Source: Qipengyuania sp. S6317L1 (GTDB lineage: Bacteria; Pseudomonadota; Alphaproteobacteria; Sphingomonadales; Sphingomonadaceae). Taken from it: 64,000 nt of DNA. The DNA lies in NCBI RefSeq assembly GCF_023015615.1, contig NZ_JALKAJ010000005.1, forward strand, positions 248,001-312,000, read 5' to 3'. Position 1 is the first letter of the stretch; every line of letters starts with the position of its first letter. Positions 7,741-16,839 of the stretch are shown in pieces. The notes beneath the pieces are model-generated. The model worked only from the letters and a program-made list of their open reading frames with translations. It made no database searches and had not been told where the DNA came from. Made by a program: the position numbers and the translations under genes.

Positions 7741-8319
7741 GTGTTCCATCGCAGTGAAAGATTGTTGCTTAGGCCCATCTGGCCCGAAGATTGGCAGGCC
7801 GTCTATGGCGGCATTGCCGATGAGGGTGTCGTGCGAAACCTGGCGAGTGCGCCTTGGCCATACTCACAACAGGATGCGCGCGATTTTGCCTCGAGCCCGC
7901 CAGCTCCAGACAAACCGCGCTTTCTCATTACAACCGCGCACAATGCGCAGGTTGTCGGCTGCATCGGCCTGGATGCGCATGATCCTGAACATCCCGGCGC
8001 GATCGAGATCGGCTATTGGATTGCGCGTGCCCATTGGGGCAAGGGCTATGCCACCGAAGCGGGGCACGCGGTGCTCAACATCGCTCAGATGCTCGGCTAT
8101 CCTCGGGTCTATGGCTCGCACTTTCTCGACAATCCGGCCTCTGGCGCCGTTCTTCAGAAGCTCGGCTTTGAGCCCACCGGCCGCGTGATTGAGCGGCATT
8201 CATGCGCACGCGGCGAGGCGGCGATGACAGCGGAATATGCAAGGGAGCTTGGCGCTGCCTCTTCCGGAGCGTCGCAGGCTGTATTCCAAGCTGGGCACTC
8301 CCATCTAACCGCAGCTTGA
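7741..8319 (+). CDS. GNAT-family N-acetyltransferase (RimJ/RimL type)
   Basis: 192-residue acetyl-CoA-dependent acetyltransferase. The N-terminal RSERLLLRPIWPEDW is the usual start of RimJ/RimL-like proteins, and acetyl-CoA-binding motif A is seen in WIARAHWGKGYATEA. The start is taken as the GTG at 7741 because GGGAGGAA lies 9 bases upstream, whereas the longer open frame runs back through rpmA. Substrate is unknown: the family acetylates protein N-termini, antibiotics or small metabolites. A TetR regulator follows 35 bp downstream in the same direction. Confidence 0.82.
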   Translation: MFHRSERLLLRPIWPEDWQAVYGGIADEGVVRNLASAPWPYSQQDARDFASSPPAPDKPRFLITTAHNAQVVGCIGLDAHDPEHPGAIEIGYWIARAHWGKGYATEAGHAVLNIAQMLGYPRVYGSHFLDNPASGAVLQKLGFEPTGRVIERHSCARGEAAMTAEYARELGAASSGASQAVFQAGHSHLTAA

Positions 8320-8354
8320 GACATCGAGGCATTTGGCCTAGTTGCCAAGCTTAG

Positions 8355-8963
8355 ATGACAGTCAGAAAACGCCTTAGTCCCGAAGAATCGCGCAAAACCG
8401 CGCTTGAAGCTGCCCGCTCGCTCCTGATTGAGGCGGGGCCACAATCGGTCACGCTCAAAGCGGTTGCCGCTCGCATCGGGCGCACGCATGCAAATTTGCT
8501 CCACCACTTCGGCTCGGCTTCGGGCCTTCAGAAAGCTTTGGCGGAGCATTTGGCGAAGACCGTGTGCGAAACGATCATTGAGGCGGTGCGCGCAAGTCGG
8601 GCAGGTCTTGGCTCTGCGCATGAGGTAGTGGACCTGGCCTTCGATGCGTTCGACCGCGAAGGAGCCGGCGCATTGACCTCGTGGATGCTACTGACGGGCA
8701 ATGAGGATGCGCTCAATCCCATTATTGAGACGATTCATGCCCTTGTTGATGAGATCGCTCCCGAAGAGGCCGGAAATCACGAAGACCCCATGCACGTCCA
8801 CAAGGACACTCTCAGCCTTGTTCTGCTCGCACTGGGAGACGCTCTGATGGGCGCAGCTTTGGCAAAATCGCTTGGCCTGCCGCGCGATTCCGCGCGCAAA
8901 CGGGCGGTTGCCAATCTCGAGGCTTCGATGGCGGAGTATTACGGCTCGATCGCCAACGGCTGA
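8355..8963 (+). CDS. TetR-family transcriptional regulator
   Basis: 202 residues with an N-terminal helix-turn-helix (about 30-65): TLKAVAARIGRTHANLLHHFGS, where the LHHFGS segment replaces the common YYHF/YRYF end of TetR recognition helices. The C-terminal ligand/dimer domain is unassigned. It lies 35 bp after the acetyltransferase gene and 3 bp from the convergent ygfZ stop. It may control the acetyltransferase, but no palindromic operator was recognised upstream. Confidence 0.85.
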   Translation: MTVRKRLSPEESRKTALEAARSLLIEAGPQSVTLKAVAARIGRTHANLLHHFGSASGLQKALAEHLAKTVCETIIEAVRASRAGLGSAHEVVDLAFDAFDREGAGALTSWMLLTGNEDALNPIIETIHALVDEIAPEEAGNHEDPMHVHKDTLSLVLLALGDALMGAALAKSLGLPRDSARKRAVANLEASMAEYYGSIANG

Positions 8964-8966
8964 TCG

Positions 8967-9692
8967 CTAGGCTGTGATCCCGGCGGCTTGCCAGTCGGGC
9001 AGGGTGGCTGGATCAAGGTCGGCAACGCGAAGGTGATCAATCGCAAGGCCCAGCTCGGGATATTCTGCCTTGCGGCGTTTCTCGTCCGACTGTTCCAATG
9101 GTACCACCACAAGCCGCCGATTGACCTTCTGGCGCCAATTCATGCGCGCGGTGTTTTCTTGGCCGATATAGCAGCCTTTTTCGAAGCTTACGCCGGACAG
9201 CTCCACCGCATTCGTCTCCAGCCACAAGATATCGCCAAGCTCGCCTTGCCCCTCGGGCACGCCAAGGGAAAGGCGATGTGCAAGGTAGGCATCGTCGACC
9301 GGCGTGCCCGGCGCATCGCTAATCCAGCGGTAGCCGAGTTCGGACAAACGAGGATCGGCAACCGCACCCTCAACGTTGTCGCCTGACCAATGGACGAAGA
9401 GGGATTCATCCCGCTCAATCGCGATCTTGCGTCGCAGGCGATAAAGCGAAAGACGCTTCACAAGATCGTTGGCTACTGCCGCCTCACAATCGAGCAGGAT
9501 GTCTTGCCCTTCTGCCCATACGAAGAAATCGAACATGGCTTTGCCCTGCGCCGACAAGAGCGCAGCGTAAACGGGAAGCTCACCGCTCACATCATTGGTG
9601 ACGAGCCCTTGCAGGAAGCCGCGCACGGCTTCGTTCGGGTCATCGGCGCGCATCCGAATAATGTTACGGGATTTCAGGTGGGTAGCGTTCAT
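8967..9692 (-). CDS. ygfZ: YgfZ/GcvT-domain folate-binding protein
   Basis: 241-residue member of the COG0354 family, which helps Fe-S cluster enzymes in a tetrahydrofolate-dependent way. The hallmark K-G-C-Y-x-G-Q-E motif is at 172-179 (KGCYIGQE, with C174), and the N-terminal FLQGLVTNDV and LSAQGKAMFDFF blocks are characteristic. It is shorter than E. coli YgfZ (326). Its start codon overlaps the stop of the upstream ATP-grasp gene as ATGA, so both are translated from one mRNA. Confidence 0.9.
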   Translation of the reverse strand: MNATHLKSRNIIRMRADDPNEAVRGFLQGLVTNDVSGELPVYAALLSAQGKAMFDFFVWAEGQDILLDCEAAVANDLVKRLSLYRLRRKIAIERDESLFVHWSGDNVEGAVADPRLSELGYRWISDAPGTPVDDAYLAHRLSLGVPEGQGELGDILWLETNAVELSGVSFEKGCYIGQENTARMNWRQKVNRRLVVVPLEQSDEKRRKAEYPELGLAIDHLRVADLDPATLPDWQAAGITA

Positions 9693-10576
9693 ACTTCCAG
9701 CTCTCTTGCAATCGCCGCGGCTAGGGTCTCACCCATACGGGGCCCTTGTTCGGGATATAAATAGGGTTCGATAAGCTCGGCTTCCATAAGCAAAAGCGTG
9801 CCGCTCTCGTTTGCGAGCATATCAATGCGCGCATAGAGCGGTGCTTCGAAAGGAAGGGCGGCAATAATCGCAGCGGCTTGCGCCCTTTCTTCGTCGGTCG
9901 GCTCATAGGACACCTCGGTGCCCCCATAGAGCGATTGGATGCGATAATCGCCCGCCCGAGGCAGCTTGCGCACGCAGTGGCTGTAGATACCGCCGAAGAA
10001 GAGCAGGCTGAGTTCTCCGGTTTGCGCGATTGAAGGGAGGAAGGGCTGGATCATGGCCTTGTGGGTGAAGCTCCAATCATCAGCGACCTGGCCGCGCTCA
10101 AGCATCTCCTGCCCTTCTGCACCTCCGCCGATCTGACGTTTGACCACGATCTTGTCGCAAGAAAATTCGTCCATCGCCGCGTTCGCATCCTCGGCATTCA
10201 TCTGGTCGAGCCACAAGGTCGGTATGGTCGATGCGCCGCGTTCAGCAAGTTCGCTGAGATAAGTCTTGCGGATGTTCCAGCGAACAATCTCAGCTGCGTT
10301 GCAGGCCCTGATGCCAGCGGCTTCAAGTGTTTCGAGTTTTGCTAGAAATTTCTCGACCTTGTCCCAATAGTTCCACGAAGAGCCAATCATCACGAGATCG
10401 GCATTTGCGAAGGCGTCCATCGGCGCTTCCCAGTCAATGACCTTGAGGGTCCAGCCACGCGCAGCAAAGGCGGGCTGAATGGCCGCGATCATGAGATCAT
10501 GCTCGAACGCGTCTTCGCGCCGTGCAGTGGAGCCGGGTAGGGTGGTCTCGCAAGCGAGAAATCCGATGGTCGTCAT
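9689..10576 (-). CDS. ATP-grasp family protein of unknown substrate
   Basis: 295 residues with an ATP-grasp-like organisation: an N-terminal substrate domain, the ATP-binding lysine region CDKIVVKRQIGGG (about 145-157), and the metal-binding C-terminal segment LYARIDMLANESG...LLLMEAELIEPYL, where the acidic residues bind Mg-ATP. It resembles RimK/glutathione-synthetase-like ligases that couple a carboxylate to an amine, but I cannot name the product. The frame is open to 10663, overlapping pyrC; the ATG at 10576 (MTTIGFLACE) gives the natural N-terminus. It is translationally coupled to ygfZ and divergent from pyrC. Confidence 0.8.
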   Translation of the reverse strand: MTTIGFLACETTLPGSTARREDAFEHDLMIAAIQPAFAARGWTLKVIDWEAPMDAFANADLVMIGSSWNYWDKVEKFLAKLETLEAAGIRACNAAEIVRWNIRKTYLSELAERGASTIPTLWLDQMNAEDANAAMDEFSCDKIVVKRQIGGGAEGQEMLERGQVADDWSFTHKAMIQPFLPSIAQTGELSLLFFGGIYSHCVRKLPRAGDYRIQSLYGGTEVSYEPTDEERAQAAAIIAALPFEAPLYARIDMLANESGTLLLMEAELIEPYLYPEQGPRMGETLAAAIARELEV

Positions 10577-10643
10577 GGATGAAGCAATAGGGTGATGATA
10601 AGGGGGTGGAAACCCCCGGTGCCCCTCGTTATGCGGATCAACC

Positions 10644-11681
10644 ATGACAGACAGCATTACCATCCGCCGCCCCGATGACTGGCATCTCCATTTCAGGGAC
10701 GGCGATGTTATGCGCGGCGTGGTGCCCTACACGGCGAGGCAGTTTGCGCGGGCGATTGTGATGCCGAACCTTACCCCGCCGGTAGCGACGACTGACATGG
10801 CGAGGGCATATCGCGATCGTATTCTGGCTGCGGTCCCGAAAGGCACTCGGTTTGAGCCGTTGATGGTGTGCTATCTCACTGATGAAACCGATGCCGAAGA
10901 CCTGGTGCGTGGAGCCAGAGAGGGGGTGTTTACCGCGGCGAAGCTCTACCCGGCCAATGCGACGACCAATTCAGCCCACGGCGTCACCGATGTGCGCAAG
11001 ATCTACCCCGTGCTTCAACGGATGAGCGATGAGGGCATCGTTTTTTGTATCCACGGCGAAGTCACCAGCCCCGACATCGATGTCTTCGACCGAGAGGCGG
11101 AATTTATTGAACGTTATCTGCGCGATATCGTCGCAAATTTCCCCGATCTCAAGGTTGTTTTCGAACATATCACAACCAGTGATGCGGTGGACTTTGTGCT
11201 CGAAAGCGGCCCCAATGTAGGCGCGACGATCACTCCGCAGCACCTCCACATCAATCGCAATGCAATGCTGGTGGGGGGCATCCAACCGCACAATTATTGC
11301 CTGCCAGTGGCGAAACGCGAAGAGCACCGTCTGGCACTTCGTAAAGCGGCGACTTCGGGCAACCCCAAGTTCTTCCTCGGCACCGATTCGGCTCCGCATT
11401 TCAAAGGTGACAAAGAAAGCTCGTGCGGATGTGCCGGTATCTTCGGCGCGCCGTTCGCGCTCGAAAGCTATTTGACTGTCTTCGATGAGGAAGGCGCGCT
11501 CGACAAGTTCGAAGGCTTTGCCTCGCTCCATGGCCCTGCATTCTATGGCCTGCCGGTGAATGAGGAGACGGTAACCCTCGAGCGCGTCGATCACGAGGTG
11601 CCAACAGAGCTTCCCATTGCAGGGTCCACTATCGTCCCTTGGCACGGCGGCCAGACCATCAGCTGGCGCTTCGTGGGTTAA
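10644..11681 (+). CDS. pyrC: Dihydroorotase
   Basis: 345-residue class II (E. coli type) dihydroorotase of pyrimidine synthesis, converting carbamoyl-aspartate to dihydroorotate. Visible zinc ligands are H14 and H16 in DDWHLHFRDG, the carboxylated lysine K100 in AAKLYPANATTNS, the later histidines in CIHGE and FEHITT, and the catalytic Asp in LGTDSAPH. Length matches the family (about 345). Its TAA shares bases with the stop of the convergent rarD gene (TTAA at 11678-11681). Confidence 0.96.
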   Translation: MTDSITIRRPDDWHLHFRDGDVMRGVVPYTARQFARAIVMPNLTPPVATTDMARAYRDRILAAVPKGTRFEPLMVCYLTDETDAEDLVRGAREGVFTAAKLYPANATTNSAHGVTDVRKIYPVLQRMSDEGIVFCIHGEVTSPDIDVFDREAEFIERYLRDIVANFPDLKVVFEHITTSDAVDFVLESGPNVGATITPQHLHINRNAMLVGGIQPHNYCLPVAKREEHRLALRKAATSGNPKFFLGTDSAPHFKGDKESSCGCAGIFGAPFALESYLTVFDEEGALDKFEGFASLHGPAFYGLPVNEETVTLERVDHEVPTELPIAGSTIVPWHGGQTISWRFVG

Positions 11682-12592
11682 GCCCGGATAGGACGCGGCT
11701 TGCGACCGCGCCACCACAGGTCCGCGACAAAGATCACAATCGCGGTCCAGATCAGCAGAAAGCTTGCAAGCTGCACCGTGCGAAGCTGTTGACCAAAGAC
11801 GAACAGACCGAGCAGAAACACGATTGTTGGCGCAAGGTATTGGATAAATCCCAAGGTGGAGTAAGGCATCCGCCGCGCGGCAATCGCGAACAGCAAAAGC
11901 GGGATCGCCGTTACCACGCCCGAAAACACCATCAGAACACTGAGTCCAACCGTCCTGCCGAAGGTCGAACCTTCTGGGGTTGCGGCATACCAAATGACAA
12001 TGCCAGCGGCGACCGGGATCAGGATTAACGTTTCGATTGTGAGGCCGGGCAGGGCACCAATGTTCACCTGTTTTCGCACAATACCATAAAGGCCAAAGCT
12101 GAATGCGAGGCTTAGGCTGATCCATAGCGTGGTCAGCGCACCTGCGGACAGCATTGCAACCGCGCCCGCCGCGATTGTAACCGCAAGCCATTGAAGACGG
12201 CCGAGGCGCTCACCCAGAAAAAGCGTGCCGAGAAGAACGTTCAACAGCGGATTGAGATAATATCCAAGGCTCGCGGCATAGACCTGGTTCTGCATGATCG
12301 CCCAGATGTAAATGAACCAGTTGGCCGCAATCAGCGCTGCGCTCGCAAAAAGCGCGAGCATGGTCTTTGGCGATGCAAAGGCGCGCTTGAGTTCCCCAAA
12401 CTGACGGCGAACAGCAACGATCAGAAGGCACAAGGGTAGGGTCCAGATGATGCGCCAGCCCACAAACTCGAACGGTGGCACGCTCGACACCAAGAGTATG
12501 TAAAGCGGTAGAAAGCCCCAGATGATGTAAGCGCCCAATGCATGGGGCAGGCCGGAGGGCTGCTCTGTTGGAGATTGGGCATCGTTCATCAT
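11678..12592 (-). CDS. rarD: RarD-type EamA permease
   Basis: About 304 residues with ten predicted membrane helices, the double EamA repeat of drug/metabolite transporters. The opening ALGAYIIWGFLPLYILL and AASLGYYLNPLLNVLLG are typical of RarD. Transport substrate is unknown for most members. Two adjacent ATGs (12592 and 12589) are possible; 12592 is chosen because AGGTG lies a suitable distance upstream. The open frame runs further but the extra residues lack RarD similarity. The stop overlaps that of pyrC. Confidence 0.88.
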   Translation of the reverse strand: MMNDAQSPTEQPSGLPHALGAYIIWGFLPLYILLVSSVPPFEFVGWRIIWTLPLCLLIVAVRRQFGELKRAFASPKTMLALFASAALIAANWFIYIWAIMQNQVYAASLGYYLNPLLNVLLGTLFLGERLGRLQWLAVTIAAGAVAMLSAGALTTLWISLSLAFSFGLYGIVRKQVNIGALPGLTIETLILIPVAAGIVIWYAATPEGSTFGRTVGLSVLMVFSGVVTAIPLLLFAIAARRMPYSTLGFIQYLAPTIVFLLGLFVFGQQLRTVQLASFLLIWTAIVIFVADLWWRGRKPRPIRA

Positions 12593-12832
12593 CGCCGCAC
12601 CTAGGCCTCGCCAGTGGCGTGCGCAAGAGACGCATCTTGCGGCCAAACTCGTGAACGGAAGCACATCCTGAACGCCAGCTAACTGACCGCTCCCAGTTCG
12701 TTCAGGTCAATCGCTTTATATATGAACGCACAATACGAGAGCGCCTCTCTCCCACCTTATCAAATTGCGCTCTTTTACGTTCTTGGGCCACTTCCACCAC
12801 CGGCCCGGGCACGGCACCACCAGCCGTGGAAG

Positions 12833-12867
12833 ACGCCTTCATACCAACAGCGGTATGAAGGCGTTTT
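12833..12867. terminator. Strong intergenic hairpin, possible bidirectional terminator
   Basis: ACGCCTTCATACC (12833-12845) pairs perfectly with GGTATGAAGGCGT (12852-12864) around the loop AACAGC, followed on the plus strand by TTTTC. It lies 17 bp beyond the astD stop, so on the minus strand it can end astD (tail TCTTCC, weaker). The plus strand has the better T tail, yet no plus-strand gene precedes it; a short transcript from the AT-rich segment near 12714-12724 is possible. The rest of 12593-12884 contains only rarD upstream sequence. Confidence 0.6.
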
Positions 12868-12884
12868 CATTTCCGGCTTGCGTT

Positions 12885-14303
12885 TCAGTTGTCTTTCTTG
12901 AGCCCAATGGCGATGTTCGCGCGGGGCTGCTCCATCTCATTGCTGGAGACCGGATAGGCGCAATAGTCAGCTGCGTAATAGGCAGCAGGACGGTGGTTAC
13001 CCGACAAGCCGATCCCGCCAAATGGCGAGGCGGAAGACGCTCCATTGGTCGGCCGGTTCCAGTTGATGATGCCGGCCCGCGTGTTTGCCCAGAAACGGCT
13101 GTAATCGTCGGGTGATCCACCGATAAGCGATGCCGAAAGACCAAAGCGCGTGTTGTTTGCCTCTGCGATCCCTGCATCGAGATCGGGCACTCGGATGACC
13201 TGAAGCAGCGGTCCGAATAATTCGATGTCGGGGCGGTCGGGAATGTCGGTCGTGTCGAGAATTCCGGGTGTCACGAAGGGTTCTTGCGGCTTCAGCCTGC
13301 GCATTGGCAGCAATGGCTTGCCGCCTGCCGTCATCAAAGTCACGAAGCTTTCGGTGATCCCTTCGGCCGCTTCGTTGTCGATCACCGAGCCCATAAAAGG
13401 TTGCGGATCGGCAAAAGGTTCATCGACATGGATCTTGCGTGCAAGAGGGATAAGCTCGGCCATGAGCGGATCATACATGCTGTCGACCACGACCAATCGG
13501 CGCGCTGCGGTGCAACGCTGACCAGCGGTGGTAAAGGCGCTTTGAATGATCAGGGCGCAGGCATCCGTGATCAAGGGGGTGTCGGTCACAACAATCGGGT
13601 TGTTGCCGCCCATTTCGAGCGCGACGATCTTTCCCGGATTGCTCGCCAGCTTGCGGTTGATAGCGATGCCTGTTTGTGCCGAACCGGTGAAGAGAACCCC
13701 GTCGACGCCCGGGTGGGCCACCAGGGCAGCGCCTTCTTCGGGCCCGCCGATCACAACCTGAACCACGTCCTCTGGCAAACCGCATCGCTTCCAGCATTCG
13801 AGCAAGGCCATCGCAACGCCTGGCGCTTTTTCTGATGGCTTCAAAAGCACGGTATTGCCGGCAATCAAAGCGGGAACCATGTGGCCATTGGGCAGATGCG
13901 CGGGGAAATTGTATGGGCCAAGCACAGCCATAACCCCGTGCGGCTTATGCCTTACAGCGGTGATGCCTTGCAGCGCGCCGTCGCGTTTCTTGCGGCCTGT
14001 GCGCTCGGCATAGGCCTGGATTGAGATTTCGATCTTTCCGATGACTGCGTCGACTTCCGTGCGCGCTTCCCACAAGGGTTTGCCGGTTTCTTTTGCGATC
14101 TGAACCGCGATGTCTTCCGCATCTGTCCGCACTTCATTGGCAAAGCGGCGAGCAAGTTCAATCCTTTGCCCTTGCGAGGTGGCGGCCCATGCAGGCCAGG
14201 CGCGGCGCGACCGGCTCACCGCTTCGCCCACATCATCGTGGAGCCCGCGCCAAACCTCTTCCCCGGTTGCCGGAGAGTATGAAACCAGCTCAGTTTCGCT
14301 CAC
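12885..14303 (-). CDS. astD: N-succinylglutamate 5-semialdehyde dehydrogenase
   Basis: 472-residue NAD(P)-dependent aldehyde dehydrogenase. The active site is complete: N132 in GPYNFPAHLPNGH, E230 in ALEMGGNN and the nucleophile C264 in AGQRCTAARR. The YNFPAHLPNGHMVPAL block and length are typical of AstD of the arginine succinyltransferase pathway. No astA, astB, astC or astE is present nearby, so it may serve arginine breakdown from a distant site or act on a related semialdehyde. A strong hairpin follows the stop. Confidence 0.87.
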   Translation of the reverse strand: MSETELVSYSPATGEEVWRGLHDDVGEAVSRSRRAWPAWAATSQGQRIELARRFANEVRTDAEDIAVQIAKETGKPLWEARTEVDAVIGKIEISIQAYAERTGRKKRDGALQGITAVRHKPHGVMAVLGPYNFPAHLPNGHMVPALIAGNTVLLKPSEKAPGVAMALLECWKRCGLPEDVVQVVIGGPEEGAALVAHPGVDGVLFTGSAQTGIAINRKLASNPGKIVALEMGGNNPIVVTDTPLITDACALIIQSAFTTAGQRCTAARRLVVVDSMYDPLMAELIPLARKIHVDEPFADPQPFMGSVIDNEAAEGITESFVTLMTAGGKPLLPMRRLKPQEPFVTPGILDTTDIPDRPDIELFGPLLQVIRVPDLDAGIAEANNTRFGLSASLIGGSPDDYSRFWANTRAGIINWNRPTNGASSASPFGGIGLSGNHRPAAYYAADYCAYPVSSNEMEQPRANIAIGLKKDN

Positions 14304-14448
14304 AGCGTCTCGCTTATCATCTATTAATCATGTCCGCAGCGTCCCAATCCTCTGGCGGGGGACCATCGCGCTAATCCTCAGAATGTGCAAATAAAATGAA
14401 ATGCCTATTAACCACTATCCCCAAACTCGTTGAGCCTATGAACGGTTG

Positions 14449-15879
14449 TTAGACATGACCTTGCGGGGTTGGCGGGTTTCCATGCGCTTCACCCATACGG
14501 CGCAGGGCTCTCACCTTATGCTCAAGCGGCTCCCAATCGTCGCGCTCATCAATTGCGGACCAAATGGCTTCGACTTCGTCAATGACCATGCTTTGCGGCG
14601 CATCATCTTGCCAGTAATCGTGTGCGCTGTCGGTGAGGGTGTATTGGGAAAGGGTTTCTTCGAGCTCTCCCGGAAGAGCGGGTTCATCGCCAATTCCGTT
14701 AATCGCACGGCGAATGCCGAAGAAAAAGCCATCAGGCTGAGCCTTCCTTTCGCGCATAGCGGCCTCGCACAGCCCAACGAGCTTGCTATCCCTCTCGCTA
14801 CCCAGTGGCTCAACACCAAGCCGCCAGCACCAGCGGCGCGCAACAGCCTCCATATAAAGTGGTCCAAACCGCTCCATCGCAGCGACCAGAGGCTCGCTTT
14901 CAGCTAACCCGCGCAAGGCCATTGCCAATTGTCCGCAATTCCAGTGCAGCGCTTCTGGTTGACGGCCAAAGGCATAGAGACCCGAATGGTCGAAGTAAGC
15001 AGCGGTAAAGCCCGGTTCCCATTGCGGCAGCCAGCGCCACGGTCCGTAATCGAAGCTTTCGCCGGTAATATTCATATTGTCGGTGTTGAGCACGCCGTGA
15101 ACAAACCCTGCAACCATATAGCTCGCGGCAAGATCGGCGAGGCGTTCGACGACATTGTGGAGCAGTATAACCGCCGGATTGTCGCGATCGGGCGCGTCCT
15201 CGGGTGGGGGAGGGCCGGGGAAATGCTCGAGGCAATAGGCGACCAGAGCCTCGCAATGTTCGGTCTCTTCCATCGCATAAAGCCGTTGGAATGAGCCGAT
15301 GCGGATGTGCGAATGCGACAGACGAACCATGACGGCAGATCGCGTAGGCGAAGGCTCGTCGCCTCGCTCCAGTGCCTCTCCGGTTTCGATGATTGAGAAG
15401 GTCTTGGAGGTGTTAACGCCCAAAGCTTCGAGCATCTCGGTAGCAAGGATTTCTCGCACGCCACCTTTGAGCGTCAGCCGCCCGTCTCCTGCGCGCGAAT
15501 AGGGCGTGGTCCCCGATCCCTTGGTGCCAAGGTCCATCAGCCGCCCGTCGCCTGCCCTCATCTGAGCGAAGAGGAACCCGCGGCCATCGCCGATTTCGGG
15601 GTTGTACACGCGAAACTGGTGGCCGTGATATTTAAGCGCGAGGGGGCGGGGTAAATTACCCTGAAGCGGCTCAAACCTCCCAAAGTGCTTTGCCCATTCA
15701 TCGTCGGTAAGGGTCTGCAGCCCCACGCTCGCCGCAGCCGTGTTATTGCGAAAGCGAAGCCGCGTTTCGGGAAAGTCAGCCGCCTCCACTGGTGCCCCCA
15801 GCCAATCAGATATTGCCTTGATGACGGGATCGGGCCTGTATTCCGATGCGTATTTGGCAGCTTGCAGATCGTCACTCAT
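14449..15879 (-). CDS. selO: SelO-family protein adenylyltransferase
   Basis: 476-residue YdiU/UPF0061 pseudokinase that AMPylates proteins on Ser/Thr/Tyr. Family hallmarks are ALKYHGHQFRVYNPEIGDGR, the nucleotide-binding KGSGTTPYSRAGDGR, GVREIL, and the metal site in FVHGVLNTDNMNITGES followed by FDYGPW. The C-terminal Cys or selenocysteine found in many SelO proteins is missing: the protein ends NPPTPQGHV. It stands alone between astD (same strand) and a divergent hydrolase gene. Confidence 0.92.
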   Translation of the reverse strand: MSDDLQAAKYASEYRPDPVIKAISDWLGAPVEAADFPETRLRFRNNTAAASVGLQTLTDDEWAKHFGRFEPLQGNLPRPLALKYHGHQFRVYNPEIGDGRGFLFAQMRAGDGRLMDLGTKGSGTTPYSRAGDGRLTLKGGVREILATEMLEALGVNTSKTFSIIETGEALERGDEPSPTRSAVMVRLSHSHIRIGSFQRLYAMEETEHCEALVAYCLEHFPGPPPPEDAPDRDNPAVILLHNVVERLADLAASYMVAGFVHGVLNTDNMNITGESFDYGPWRWLPQWEPGFTAAYFDHSGLYAFGRQPEALHWNCGQLAMALRGLAESEPLVAAMERFGPLYMEAVARRWCWRLGVEPLGSERDSKLVGLCEAAMRERKAQPDGFFFGIRRAINGIGDEPALPGELEETLSQYTLTDSAHDYWQDDAPQSMVIDEVEAIWSAIDERDDWEPLEHKVRALRRMGEAHGNPPTPQGHV

Positions 15880-15950
15880 GGCGCGATAGTGGGGACGAAT
15901 GATGCAGCGCGCAAGGCGCTGGACACAGAAGGGAATAAAGCGGCATTTTT

Positions 15951-16826
15951 ATGGGGAGCTCCACAATTCAGGCCTATCAGGACAAAAGCTGGACAAGCGC
16001 CGATGGCCTTTCCCTTTATTACCGCGACTATGCCGGGCCGGACAATTATGACGGCCCGCCGGTTATCTGCATGCACGGCCTCACCCGCAATTCGCGCGAT
16101 TTTGCGGAACTGGCAGAACACATCGCACTAACGCGGCGTGTCATGGTGCTGGACATGCGCGGGCGGGGGATGAGCGATTATGCGCCCGACGCCTCGTCCT
16201 ACAACCCCGTGCAATATGTTGCAGATGTCGAGGCGCTGCTTGACGAGCAGGGCATTGAACGCTTTATTTCGATCGGCACTTCGATGGGCGGCTTGATGAC
16301 CATGATGCTTGCCGCGAACAGACCGGGCAGGCTGGCGGCGGTGGTGATGAACGACATCGGCCCGCAGATTGAGGCTGCCGGGATTGAACGCATCACTGGA
16401 TATGTCGGTCACGGGCGCAGCTATCCTACCTGGATGCATGCAGCGCGCTCGATCTGTAATGTGCACGCAGAAGCCTTTCCTGACTACGAACTCGATCAAT
16501 GGCTTGAAATGGCGAAGCGCACCATGGTGGTGAGCCAGAACGGCCGGATCAGCTATGATTATGACATGGCGATTGCCGAGCCGTTCAAGGGGCCCGATGG
16601 CGCGGCGCCTGCCGATTTGTGGCCGGCTTTCGACGCGCTTTCCGGTGTCCCGATGGTGCTTGTGCGCGGTGAGCTTTCCGATCTTCTGTCGCCGCAAACG
16701 GTCAGGGAAATGGCCAAGCGCAATCCGGCAATGACCACTGTCACCGTGCCGCGCGTCGGTCATGCGCCAATGCTGAACGAGCCCGAAGCGCTCGAGGCTA
16801 TTGACGCGCTCCTTGCAAAAGTGTGA
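15951..16826 (+). CDS. Alpha/beta hydrolase
   Basis: 291-residue alpha/beta-hydrolase-fold enzyme. The oxyanion segment is CMHGLTRNSRDF, the nucleophile elbow GTSMGG has S111, and the catalytic His lies in VGHAPML (about H271). The acid residue is probably in LVRGELSDLLSP. No signal peptide, so it is cytosolic. The substrate (ester, epoxide, lactone or C-C bond) cannot be told from sequence. A glycosyltransferase gene starts 13 bp later on the same strand, suggesting co-transcription. Confidence 0.85.
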   Translation: MGSSTIQAYQDKSWTSADGLSLYYRDYAGPDNYDGPPVICMHGLTRNSRDFAELAEHIALTRRVMVLDMRGRGMSDYAPDASSYNPVQYVADVEALLDEQGIERFISIGTSMGGLMTMMLAANRPGRLAAVVMNDIGPQIEAAGIERITGYVGHGRSYPTWMHAARSICNVHAEAFPDYELDQWLEMAKRTMVVSQNGRISYDYDMAIAEPFKGPDGAAPADLWPAFDALSGVPMVLVRGELSDLLSPQTVREMAKRNPAMTTVTVPRVGHAPMLNEPEALEAIDALLAKV

Positions 16827-16839
16827 CGCGCAAAACGCC

